From Loktanella sp. 5RATIMAR09 (GTDB taxonomy: Bacteria; Pseudomonadota; Alphaproteobacteria; Rhodobacterales; Rhodobacteraceae): DNA of 64,000 nt. The notes beneath the pieces were generated by a model. That model saw nothing but the letters and a program-made list of their open reading frames with translations, did not search any database and was not told the DNA's origin. A program made the position numbers and the translations under genes. The stretch is taken from NCBI RefSeq assembly GCF_001419985.1, contig NZ_LJAL01000002.1, forward strand, positions 62,001 to 126,000, given 5' to 3'. Shown here in pieces: positions 7,814 through 15,518 of this stretch; position 1 is the stretch's first letter, and the number at the start of each line of letters is the position of its first letter.

Positions 7814-7830
7814 TTGACTGTTTTAGTTGG
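7814..7830. promoter_or_regulatory. iron-operator-like palindrome (box C)
   Basis: TTGACT-GTTTT-AGTTGG lies between the divergent hmuS and hmuR genes, 73 bases upstream of hmuS and 107 bases upstream of hmuR. It has the same N5-centred form as boxes A and B, with a centre identical to that of box B. One operator could control both directions. Confidence 0.5.
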
Positions 7831-7937
7831 GTAAGATTAAAGCTGCAACCCGTTGCGGTACCTCGTAGCGCAAATTCTATCAAACTGCCGCGCCAGCCTC
7901 CGCAAGCTTCGGCCCGAAACACACGAAGGATGGCGCA

Positions 7938-9980
7938 ATGCTTACCTCTTTGATGCGCGGCACGACCGCGCTCGTCTGCCTGTCGCTGGCAATGCCGGCC
8001 ACGGCCCAAGACAATGATCCCGGCTTTCTGGGGACACTTATCCTTACCGGCGGCAAACGCGATCTCAGCTTTGGCACCGCGTTATCGCGGACCGTTGTCG
8101 GTGACGAAGAGATCATGGACAGACAGGCCAGCACGGTCGCACAACTGATCGACAGCGTGCCGGGTGTCACCTTGGTAAACGGCACGACGCCGCAAGGGTC
8201 GGGTATCAATATCCGCGGGTTCGGCGCGAACACGACCTTTGGCTCGGACCAGAAAATCGCGATCCTAATTGACGGTGCCACGGTCGGATCAGAAGAACTC
8301 TATCGCATCGGCACACAGCTTTTCACCGATCCGCTGCTCTACCGCGAAGTCGAAGTGTTGCGCGGGACCATCGGCAGCTTTGCCTATGGGTCCGGCATCG
8401 TCGGTGGCGTTGTAAGGCTGGAAACCAAGGACGCCTCTGATTTTACTGGCGGTGTTCCCGGATTCGGGGGCGCCCAGACCCTGTCTTTCGGCTCAAATGG
8501 CAGCGCATCGGTCAGTTCGACCAACCTTGCCTGGATGCCTACCGATGGTGCCGAGTTTCTGCTGAACTACACCCTGCGCGATCAGGACGACCTAACCGCA
8601 GGCGACGGGACCACGATTGGCAACAGTGCTTTCCGCACGCCTTCCTTCCTCGCCAAGGGGACGTTCACTTTCGGGCAGGATGATGCGCATGCCCTGAGTT
8701 TCAGCCATTCAAGAACGGTCGCGGATGACAAGGACGTCCCCTACGATCAATTTGTCACGACGGCTGATTCCTTTGGTCGCGTCGACCGCCTGACCGAAAC
8801 GACACAAACGACTGTCGAATATCGTTTCAATCCGGTTGCAGACCTTGTCGATCTGCGCGCCAATCTGTCGTATGCCGATCAGGCAATTAGCTCTGACTAC
8901 ATTCCCGGATCCTCGCCTCTGGAAGGGACGCCCAGCTTTCCTTTCCTTCTTGAAACGGTAAATGCCGACCAACGCTATGAAACGGCCAAACTTACCGTGA
9001 CAAACCGCGCCTTGTTTGACACGGGCGCGATCGCGCATGACATGCTTGTAGGGGGTGAAGTGCAGCGCCGTATCCGTGCCGATAACGCGGCCGGTGGTGC
9101 GCCGGGGGGTACAAATGATCGTTTTGCCCTCTTTGTCGTTGATGAAATGACGATGGGGCAATTCACGATGACACCGGCTGTGCGTTATGAAAGCTCCAGC
9201 ATCGAAAGTGAAAACGACCTCGCAGGCGTTCCCGATACCTATGAAAAAGACGCCCTGATAGGTGGTCTGGCTCTGGCCTATGATCTTGGCACGGGGCTGT
9301 CTGTCTTCGGCTCGGCGGCCTATACCGAAGGTCTGCCGATCATTGACGACCTCGGAACGAGCGCCACCGCGCAACGGCGGATCGGCATGTCAGAGAAATC
9401 CAACACATTCGAGCTTGGGGCCGAATACACAAGCACTGATATCTTTGCCGATGGTGACACCTTTACCATGCGCGGCAATCTCTATCGGACTGAACTGAGC
9501 GACATCACCAGCTACACGGTAGCCGGTTCGATGGCGACCGAACTGGACCGTGTCGAAGTCAGCGGATTTGAACTGGAAGCCTCTTATGGCATGGCACGCG
9601 GCTTTTACGCCGATTTCGCCGGGCATATCGGTGCGGGTACCGAATTCAACCCGGATGGCACCGATGCAACATGGCGCAACATTCCCGCGGATCGGGCGCA
9701 GCTGACATTGGGCCGAAAATGGGAAGATCGCCTTGATTTAAGCTGGGAAATCATCCACGCGGTCGATCGCCGCGATGCCCTTGGCGATGATTTGCCGGAC
9801 AGTACCGTGCACAACCTGCGTGCAACATGGACCCCGCAAGCCGCAGGATGGCTTGATGGAAGCGACGTGCGCATCGGCGTCGAGAACGCTTTTGACGCCG
9901 ACTATGTGAGACATCTGTCGTCCCCCAGCAGGAAAGCGCCGGGCCGGTCCTTGAACGTGTCGCTCACGAAATCCTTCTAA
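7938..9980 (+). CDS. hmuR: HmuR TonB-dependent haem receptor
   Basis: 680 aa outer-membrane receptor. A signal peptide (ALVCLSLAMPATAQ) is followed by a plug domain (VAQLIDSVPGVTLVNG, then INIRGFGANTTFG and VEVLRGTIGSFAYGSGIVGG) and a 22-strand type barrel ending in SLNVSLTKSF with the C-terminal Phe. It would bind haem or haemoproteins and import haem with TonB-ExbB-ExbD energy. Divergent hmuSTUV makes the substrate assignment strong. The FRAP/NPNL haem box of many HmuR proteins is not seen in its usual form; YTEGLPIIDDLG occupies the place where it would be expected, so haem ligation may differ. Confidence 0.92.
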   Translation: MLTSLMRGTTALVCLSLAMPATAQDNDPGFLGTLILTGGKRDLSFGTALSRTVVGDEEIMDRQASTVAQLIDSVPGVTLVNGTTPQGSGINIRGFGANTTFGSDQKIAILIDGATVGSEELYRIGTQLFTDPLLYREVEVLRGTIGSFAYGSGIVGGVVRLETKDASDFTGGVPGFGGAQTLSFGSNGSASVSSTNLAWMPTDGAEFLLNYTLRDQDDLTAGDGTTIGNSAFRTPSFLAKGTFTFGQDDAHALSFSHSRTVADDKDVPYDQFVTTADSFGRVDRLTETTQTTVEYRFNPVADLVDLRANLSYADQAISSDYIPGSSPLEGTPSFPFLLETVNADQRYETAKLTVTNRALFDTGAIAHDMLVGGEVQRRIRADNAAGGAPGGTNDRFALFVVDEMTMGQFTMTPAVRYESSSIESENDLAGVPDTYEKDALIGGLALAYDLGTGLSVFGSAAYTEGLPIIDDLGTSATAQRRIGMSEKSNTFELGAEYTSTDIFADGDTFTMRGNLYRTELSDITSYTVAGSMATELDRVEVSGFELEASYGMARGFYADFAGHIGAGTEFNPDGTDATWRNIPADRAQLTLGRKWEDRLDLSWEIIHAVDRRDALGDDLPDSTVHNLRATWTPQAAGWLDGSDVRIGVENAFDADYVRHLSSPSRKAPGRSLNVSLTKSF

Positions 9981-10006
9981 GCGCGAAAAGCGGGTTTTGA
10001 GCGCAT

Positions 10007-10068
10007 CTGTCAGCATTTCAGATCGTGCGCACTGCGAAATGCGTGCCGCAATCCTGATCTGCTGACAG
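10007..10068. terminator. inverted repeat downstream of hmuR, possible terminator
   Basis: CTGTCAGCA at 10007-10015 pairs with TGCTGACAG at 10060-10068 across a 44-base loop that holds smaller internal repeats (TTTCAGATC and CCTGATCTG). It follows the hmuR stop by 26 bases and lies downstream of the convergent subtilase gene. There is no T-run, so a rho-independent terminator is not certain. Confidence 0.35.
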
Positions 10069-10201
10069 GCGCGCATGGGTGCTGGTATCCTAAAGCTCTC
10101 TTTCGCTGAAGGGCGCTTGAACGCGAAGATCGCGGCAAGAGGCTGTTGTCACAATGGTCTGACGGCAGCTCTGCGCTCATGGCTGCAGATTTATGGGGCG
10201 T

Positions 10202-11608
10202 TCAACTTGGGGCAGGCATCGTTTGCCCATCGCCATCGGGGAAAACGGGCTTGCCAGACCAGCATAGGACGTTGCACGCGTCTTCATCGCGGTCGTGGTG
10301 ATGACAATGGGTCAAAAGCCAGGATTTTGCTTCGACGCCTGACCGACCTGTGATCTTGCCCGTGGAATAGCCAAGCGAAAGAAACCCCGCGACCAATGCT
10401 GATGCACAAGAGGTGCCACCAAATCTGTTAAAATAGGAGCCGTATTCGCGCATGCTACCGCCAATGGCTGCCTCAGCGAAAGGACCACCAGAATAGCCCG
10501 CAGGGCCGGGTACGTCTGTGCTGATGACGTCGTAGCTCGAGAACTTGTGGTTGGCGTTGTTCGCAGGCACGCCGACGGGGTCGTAGGCTGCGCTTTGCTG
10601 GTCAAGCCGGACTTCGGCGACATCAAACGCTTCGGCGTCATTGCTTGGTGCCATCACAGTAATGTTGCCGGTAGCAGAATAGCTGCTTTTATAGCCCTTG
10701 GCGTTCACCGCGCCGACCGAGATAATACCATTATGTTCGGAGGCCAGGTTGGCAGGGTAAATCCCGTCGTCCTCATTGGCATTGCCCGCGGCACAGACGA
10801 CTGGTCTGACTTGTGAAATATTCACGATCAGTTCCGCCAGTTCGCCCCAGACTTCGGCCTGTTTGGGGTTTGGCGCAATCTGGCGCACCAAGTTCGAGAG
10901 CGGCTCTTCACCCGGCTTGATATCGCCGATTTCAGGGATCGTCCGGTGTGGATCGGCAATGTTGCGCGGAAACAAGACGACATCGGCACCGATGATATCC
11001 GCATAGAGGAACGCAAGGATCAGCCCCTCCGGTTCGGGATCAAAGTTGGTCGAGATCTGGACAATCTCGCACATCGGATCAACACCAGTATAAGGCAACG
11101 CCAATGGCGTCGTCTCGCCTGTCGGTAAGTGCTGCTGTGTGATGCAAGGCCGTGCGCCGACAAGACCTGCAACACTGGTGCCATGGCTTGAAAACGCGGG
11201 CGACGTACAAGGTGCCACACCGTTTGCGTGCGCTTTGGAGGTCTGCGAAAGCCTGTCGCGCAATTCGGCAAGTAATTTGGCGGTGTGCGGTAACCCGTCT
11301 GCGATTTCCGTGTCCAGGTTAAGTGGCAAGCAGCCGATCGTTGCCAGGCCATCCGGTGCAAAAGCAAAAGACCCCAGCCGCGCAGAAAAGAAATCCATGG
11401 ACAATTCAGTATTGATCGCGCCTTGCAGATTTGGATGTGCTGCGGCCACGGACGTGTCGATAATGGCCACGCGCGTCGGCTTATCCTTGGGTTCAACACA
11501 CCAGCCGACCGGTGCATGGTCACCATCTAGAACGCCCAAGGTTATGAGGTGCCATAGCGCGTCATACTGCGGGTAAATCTCACGGCCTGTCTGTCCACTC
11601 TGTTGCAT
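10202..11608 (-). CDS. subtilisin-like serine protease (S8), cytoplasmic form
   Basis: 468 aa. A full catalytic set is visible: Asp in VAIIDTSVA (about 51), His in SSHGTSVAG (about 142), oxyanion Asn in CAAGNANEDDG, and Ser in FGGTSCASALVAG (about 400). No signal peptide or I9-like prodomain is seen, and the gap between Asp and His is longer than usual. The tail is Cys/His rich (LLTHCHHHDRDED). The ATG at 11608 is chosen, two bases after the PAP2 gene stop; a GTG at 11620 is the alternative. It ends the operon SARP regulator-PAP2-subtilase. The substrate is unknown; the nearby second subtilase and charge-split peptide suggest peptide processing. Confidence 0.85.
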   Translation of the reverse strand: MQQSGQTGREIYPQYDALWHLITLGVLDGDHAPVGWCVEPKDKPTRVAIIDTSVAAAHPNLQGAINTELSMDFFSARLGSFAFAPDGLATIGCLPLNLDTEIADGLPHTAKLLAELRDRLSQTSKAHANGVAPCTSPAFSSHGTSVAGLVGARPCITQQHLPTGETTPLALPYTGVDPMCEIVQISTNFDPEPEGLILAFLYADIIGADVVLFPRNIADPHRTIPEIGDIKPGEEPLSNLVRQIAPNPKQAEVWGELAELIVNISQVRPVVCAAGNANEDDGIYPANLASEHNGIISVGAVNAKGYKSSYSATGNITVMAPSNDAEAFDVAEVRLDQQSAAYDPVGVPANNANHKFSSYDVISTDVPGPAGYSGGPFAEAAIGGSMREYGSYFNRFGGTSCASALVAGFLSLGYSTGKITGRSGVEAKSWLLTHCHHHDRDEDACNVLCWSGKPVFPDGDGQTMPAPS

Positions 11609-11610
11609 GA

Positions 11611-12477
11611 TCAAATCCACTCTGCTTGCGCTGCGAGCATCTGTTCTTCGCAGACTTTTTCAAGAACCGGGGCAACCATGCGCGCCAGTTGGTATCCCGC
11701 GTTGGTATCCGCGGCATAGTGCAAGCCCGCCCATTCACGGTTCTCGGCAATCCTGCGCGCACTGACAAACAGTTCGGAGCTGGCAGGATGTTCAGGCAGT
11801 AATCGCGAAAACAGGAACGCGATCGAAAACGACTGAAATGAATGGTTGGAGGGGTAGGATTGATGTGGCGGGTTGGGCAAAAGGGGGCGCAGGCGTGGCT
11901 CGATCTGGTTCGGGCGCAGAACGTTATAGCGATCCTTATAGCGCAGCCCTATTTCATCAGTCAGTGACAGGATCAGATAGAACAAGGTCTCTGTCGCTTC
12001 ATAGCCGCCGATATCTTCGACACCAAGCGGACGCAGATAGCCCGACAGCTCAATCGACGCTTCGCGCATGATTTCATGTTCGCGGTGTGCCTCGCGTGGC
12101 GTGCGCAACAATGCCTGTTTTGCGAGAAGATCAACGGCTTGCCGGCGTAATTGCGCGGTGTTTGGCGGCAGAGGGATAGGCAGGTCTGCCCATTGGTCGA
12201 GCGCGGCGTAGAGTTTCTCGCGTTCCTTCCAGGGCTCTTGCATGCCAGATCCGGCAACCGCATCCAGCGCGCGATTGCGGTTCCTGTTGCGGTTGCGGTT
12301 TCTATTGCGGTTGCGATTGCGATTGCGGTTCCTGTTCAGGACCAGCAACGACAGCGAACCACCCGCAGTGGCACCACCATCCGGATTGGCGACAAGCTGT
12401 GTTGCTGTTGCGTTCAGCTGCAATCCGGTTGCGGTGACTGTGAATTTGTGCTGCGCAAGAATGTCGTGGAAGTCCAA
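11611..12477 (-). CDS. PAP2-superfamily phosphatase/haloperoxidase-like protein with Asn-Arg repeat
   Basis: 288 aa. The PAP2 active-site set is present: KDRYNVLRP (K-x6-RP) near residue 180, PSNHSFQS (PSGH motif with Asn for Gly), and REWAGLHYAAD (R-x5-H-x3-D). These place it with acid phosphatases and vanadium haloperoxidases. Few membrane segments are apparent, so it may be soluble. The N-terminal 70 residues carry eleven Asn-Arg dipeptides in a row. The start is a TTG at 12477 with a strong AGGAGA site; the next Met (12243) lies after the repeat. It sits 12 bases after the SARP gene and 2 before the subtilase. Confidence 0.8.
   Translation of the reverse strand: MDFHDILAQHKFTVTATGLQLNATATQLVANPDGGATAGGSLSLLVLNRNRNRNRNRNRNRNRNRNRNRALDAVAGSGMQEPWKEREKLYAALDQWADLPIPLPPNTAQLRRQAVDLLAKQALLRTPREAHREHEIMREASIELSGYLRPLGVEDIGGYEATETLFYLILSLTDEIGLRYKDRYNVLRPNQIEPRLRPLLPNPPHQSYPSNHSFQSFSIAFLFSRLLPEHPASSELFVSARRIAENREWAGLHYAADTNAGYQLARMVAPVLEKVCEEQMLAAQAEWI
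12271..12336. repeat. hexanucleotide repeat encoding (Asn-Arg)11
   Basis: Eleven consecutive 6-bp units of the type AAYCGC/AACAGG/AATAGA read on the minus strand, all coding Asn-Arg. The unit length keeps the reading frame, so copy-number change would alter tract length rather than switch the gene off. Synonymous variation among units shows the tract is not a fresh expansion. Confidence 0.9.
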
Positions 12478-12489
12478 AACTCTCTCCTC

Positions 12490-14232
12490 TCAGGTGAAGC
12501 GTTTAATCGCCTCAATAAAGTTTGTTTCTTTATCTTTTTGGGAAATGCGAAAGCGCTCTTTTTGCACTTCGATGTCTGCAAAGCCCGGATCTTGCACCAG
12601 TAGCTCATTGTAGAGGCGCGTCGCTTCGTCATGGCGGTCCGTTTGTGCCAGATTGACCAACAGATAGCGCATCGCGGCTTTGAATTTTGGCTGCTTGCCC
12701 AAGGCATTACGACTGGCATGGATCGCCTTTTGATGCTGGCCCAGCATCGTCGAAGTCATCGCCAATGTGGTATCGTAGCTATAGCTGAGCGGGCTGTAGC
12801 TGCCCAAGTACACCGCGCGTTCAGCCGCTTTTTGTGCCGTCTCGTAATCCGCTGCATAAAGCCTGTTCAGCGCGTAATGATCCCAGACAAATGCCTGATT
12901 TTGATTGAGCCGCAAGGCGCGCTCGAGCAAGTCACGTGCAAGATCATGGTTGCGGAACACATATCCTGTGACATGGCCCAAACACGCCAGAGAGATGGCG
13001 TTGAACGGGTTGTCGTTCAACGCATTGCGCACAAGCTTGTCAGTATCCCCAAAGGTCTCTTGGTTCAGCGTGCCAAGGTTTTCACCGATCTTGAAGCTGG
13101 CAGCATAGGTGCGCAGGGCCGCAAACAGGGCCTCGTTCTGGCCTGTCTGATCTCGCGACAAAAGATGTTCTGCGTTCTGTAGCGCCCCCTCATCAAGGCG
13201 AAACATCATATTCAGTGCCGTATAACCGGCGATCATCGGCTCTGGGCCTTGGGCTGTCCGGCTGGTTGGTTTGCGTTCAATACTCCGCGATACACGGTCT
13301 ACATTTTGCGTTATGAAACCCGACAGAACATAATTGGTCCAATCAAGCGCCTCATCCACGGTGGTTTGGATTGATTGGCTCCATTCGATCGACATGTTGG
13401 CAGCGGTATAAAGAAAAAACGTCAAAGTCAGGGATTGGCGCACCTGCAGCGCGCGCACACGGATGAAATGATCCGTATTGCTAGCCCCGATCAAACCATC
13501 CGAGGGGCCCGTCGCGTCGCGCAAATCGTAGACATCAACAGGATGCAATTCGCGCAGGTTTTTGATTATTCCTTCCAGCAAATGATCGGCGACATGTGCG
13601 GTTGTTTCATCGCAGCCTTGCTGGATATTGGGGAGCACACCGAAAGAAATACGCGCGGCAGGCAAGGGCGTAATCGCAAGATTGCGATGCGCTTGTACTT
13701 TGGCGGGGCTGTGCTGCACGGGTGTTTTGGTTGCACGCTCGAACAACCGTTCGGCATTGTTGCGCCAGTTTTGGCGTTCGAGCAAGAGCCAGTCTTCGAA
13801 TTCCTCGTCCTGAATATCCATCCCTTCCAGAAGGTCGGCTTCGGGTGACAGGGATAAGGCCGCCAATTCGGACGGGTTTTCCGTGACGGCATGATAATCG
13901 ATCCAAAGCGCTTCGCGACGCAGCTTGATGGAATGGCGGTCTACCTCAATGATGGCGTCAAAAATCGGGCCAAGATCGCGGCGCTGTTCGAAAATAATCT
14001 GGCGCAGGCTGGTGGCAGATTTTCCTTCGGAACTTTCGCTCCAGAGCTTGTCGCGCAGCCACACGCGCGTGCGCTGACATCGCGGCGCAAGTGCAAGCAG
14101 CGCAAACAAGGCGCAGGCTTTCTTGCTGCGTGGTGTGTATGACGCGCCAGACGCATCGGTCAACGCAAGCGGACCAATGAGAAAAAGCTTGGCAACTATC
14201 TGGTTGTGTTCCGCCATGTCAGGACCATGCAT
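12490..14232 (-). CDS. SARP-like transcriptional regulator with TPR domain
   Basis: About 580 aa from the ATG at 14232; the frame stays open upstream to a TTG at 14379, so the start is unsure. The N-terminal ~150 residues look like the winged-helix plus BTAD arrangement of SARP regulators (KLFLIGPLALTDASG, RSKKACALFALLALAP, LRDKLWSES...LRQIIFEQRRDLG). The middle resembles the TolB/FlgO-like domain found in such regulators, and the C-terminal third is TPR repeats (ARDLLERALRLNQNQAFVWDH). It leads the PAP2-subtilase operon and probably controls it and perhaps the peptide operon at 17.5-18 kb. It is divergent from the LuxR-type gene. Confidence 0.75.
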   Translation of the reverse strand: MHGPDMAEHNQIVAKLFLIGPLALTDASGASYTPRSKKACALFALLALAPRCQRTRVWLRDKLWSESSEGKSATSLRQIIFEQRRDLGPIFDAIIEVDRHSIKLRREALWIDYHAVTENPSELAALSLSPEADLLEGMDIQDEEFEDWLLLERQNWRNNAERLFERATKTPVQHSPAKVQAHRNLAITPLPAARISFGVLPNIQQGCDETTAHVADHLLEGIIKNLRELHPVDVYDLRDATGPSDGLIGASNTDHFIRVRALQVRQSLTLTFFLYTAANMSIEWSQSIQTTVDEALDWTNYVLSGFITQNVDRVSRSIERKPTSRTAQGPEPMIAGYTALNMMFRLDEGALQNAEHLLSRDQTGQNEALFAALRTYAASFKIGENLGTLNQETFGDTDKLVRNALNDNPFNAISLACLGHVTGYVFRNHDLARDLLERALRLNQNQAFVWDHYALNRLYAADYETAQKAAERAVYLGSYSPLSYSYDTTLAMTSTMLGQHQKAIHASRNALGKQPKFKAAMRYLLVNLAQTDRHDEATRLYNELLVQDPGFADIEVQKERFRISQKDKETNFIEAIKRFT

Positions 14233-14427
14233 AAATTGTGGTGCATTTGGAAGGAAATTGGAAGAACGAGGTACCTTCTGCGCTGTTTCATTGCCCTTGT
14301 CGTGATACGACGATCGCAGCTTTGGCGCAGATTCACTAGTTACAGATAAATGTGTTTCATCAAATATTTCAGTATTCAAAATTGATGTTCCAGTTTCACT
14401 CCAAATGCACGAATCACTCTGGCTGAC

Positions 14428-14448
14428 CTAGCGTTAACGAAACGTTAG
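14428..14448. promoter_or_regulatory. imperfect palindrome between divergent regulators
   Basis: CTAGCGTT-AACGA-AACGTTAG has arms matching at 7 of 8 positions. It lies in the roughly 400-base region between the SARP-like gene (minus) and the LuxR-type gene (plus). That region otherwise holds no gene I can support. It is a candidate operator for autoregulation or cross-regulation. Confidence 0.35.
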
Positions 14449-14629
14449 GGATTTGAGATCGCACTGTCAGGATGATCCGCTGTTGGCGTCAGACCTCTCG
14501 CAGGTGCGGTGATAAAGTTACGCAAGGTCAACTTCTTAACGGTCATCGTTTTCGGAATGTGCGTTGGTGACTGACGCGTCGCTAACGGCAGCGCTTTTAG
14601 TGTGTGCACATGAAAAGGGGCATTGTTTC

Positions 14630-15298
14630 ATGAAAATCATCATCATTTCGAAGAATACATTCTTTCAACATGCGCTGGCGACGATGCTGGCACAGGAAAA
14701 CATCACCGTTGCAGGGCAGTTCGAAGACCTGACGGCGCTGATGAAGGGCCAAGTCACCTGTACGGCAGATGTTGATGTGCTGATCATCGAGGATGCAGCA
14801 CCCTGCACAAAGCGGCTGTTTGCGGATCTGGCGATATTGCACCGCCGCAAGCCTCGCTTGAAATCGCTGCTTGTTGTGTCGCAAGTCGATGCGGCATTCT
14901 TGTCGGCGCTGTATGAAGCAGGCTGCGCGGGATGTTTGCTGTCAAACATTCCGCCCGGTGCGATGTCGCATTACATCCGGCTTGCGGCATCAGGTCAGCG
15001 CATCTTGCCAGATGGGGCCGCCGATATGTTGCGCCAGTTGCTGCAAGAAGTCACGCCATCCGCTGATGTGAAAGGGTTACTCTCAAAGCTGACACACCGC
15101 GAAGGGCGGGTCTTGGGGCATTTGCTGAAAGGCTCTCCCAACAAGTTGATCGCATCGGACCTGCAATTGCCCGTAACGACCGTGAAAGGTGACCTGAAAT
15201 CAATCATGCGAAAGACAGGCGCCGCGAACCGGACGGCCTTGGCGGTTTCTGTCGCGAAGCAGGGTTTGGCCGGGGCTGCGCATTCCGCCTCGCTATAG
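14630..15298 (+). CDS. LuxR-type regulator with degenerate receiver domain
   Basis: 222 aa with the NarL/FixJ layout: receiver-like domain (1-120) and LuxR helix-turn-helix (KLTHREGRVLGHLLKG, IASDLQLPVTTVKGDLKSIMRK). The receiver keeps an Asp in VLIIEDAAP but lacks the acidic pair after strand 1 (IIISKNTFF) and the conserved Lys (GCAGCLLSNIPP). Phosphorylation may therefore not control it, and no histidine kinase gene is nearby. The ATG at 14630 with AAAGGGG upstream is chosen over the start at 14564. It is divergent from the SARP gene and converges on the subtilase operon. Confidence 0.85.
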   Translation: MKIIIISKNTFFQHALATMLAQENITVAGQFEDLTALMKGQVTCTADVDVLIIEDAAPCTKRLFADLAILHRRKPRLKSLLVVSQVDAAFLSALYEAGCAGCLLSNIPPGAMSHYIRLAASGQRILPDGAADMLRQLLQEVTPSADVKGLLSKLTHREGRVLGHLLKGSPNKLIASDLQLPVTTVKGDLKSIMRKTGAANRTALAVSVAKQGLAGAAHSASL

Positions 15299-15455
15299 GG
15301 GCAGGACGCATTCAATCGGCATCACCGGTTTGTCAGGTTTTTGTGCTGACGAGGCGCAAGGTCGCAGCAATAGTCGTTCTGTTTCAAGGCCCTGAAATGG
15401 CGTGAAAATTGTGCTGATGCTGGCGATCGAATGGGTTCTTACCGCCAGCATAAAG

Positions 15456-15485
15456 CAGACGCCGGCCCCAATGGTCCGGCGTCTG
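15456..15485. terminator. hairpin terminator of the peptide-subtilase operon
   Basis: CAGACGCCGG at 15456-15465 pairs perfectly with CCGGCGTCTG at 15476-15485 around a 10-base loop. It lies 34 bases beyond the stop of the minus-strand subtilase and also after the convergent LuxR-type gene. Read on the minus strand it is followed by CTTTAT, a weak T-run. Confidence 0.6.
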
Positions 15486-15518
15486 TGCTCTTGGTGGGGC
15501 AGGCCCCGAGGGGTGATC

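Noticed and set aside
10075..10353. 92-codon plus-strand frame after hmuR
   Set aside because: More than half is antisense to the subtilase gene; the composition looks random and a transposase remnant could not be supported.
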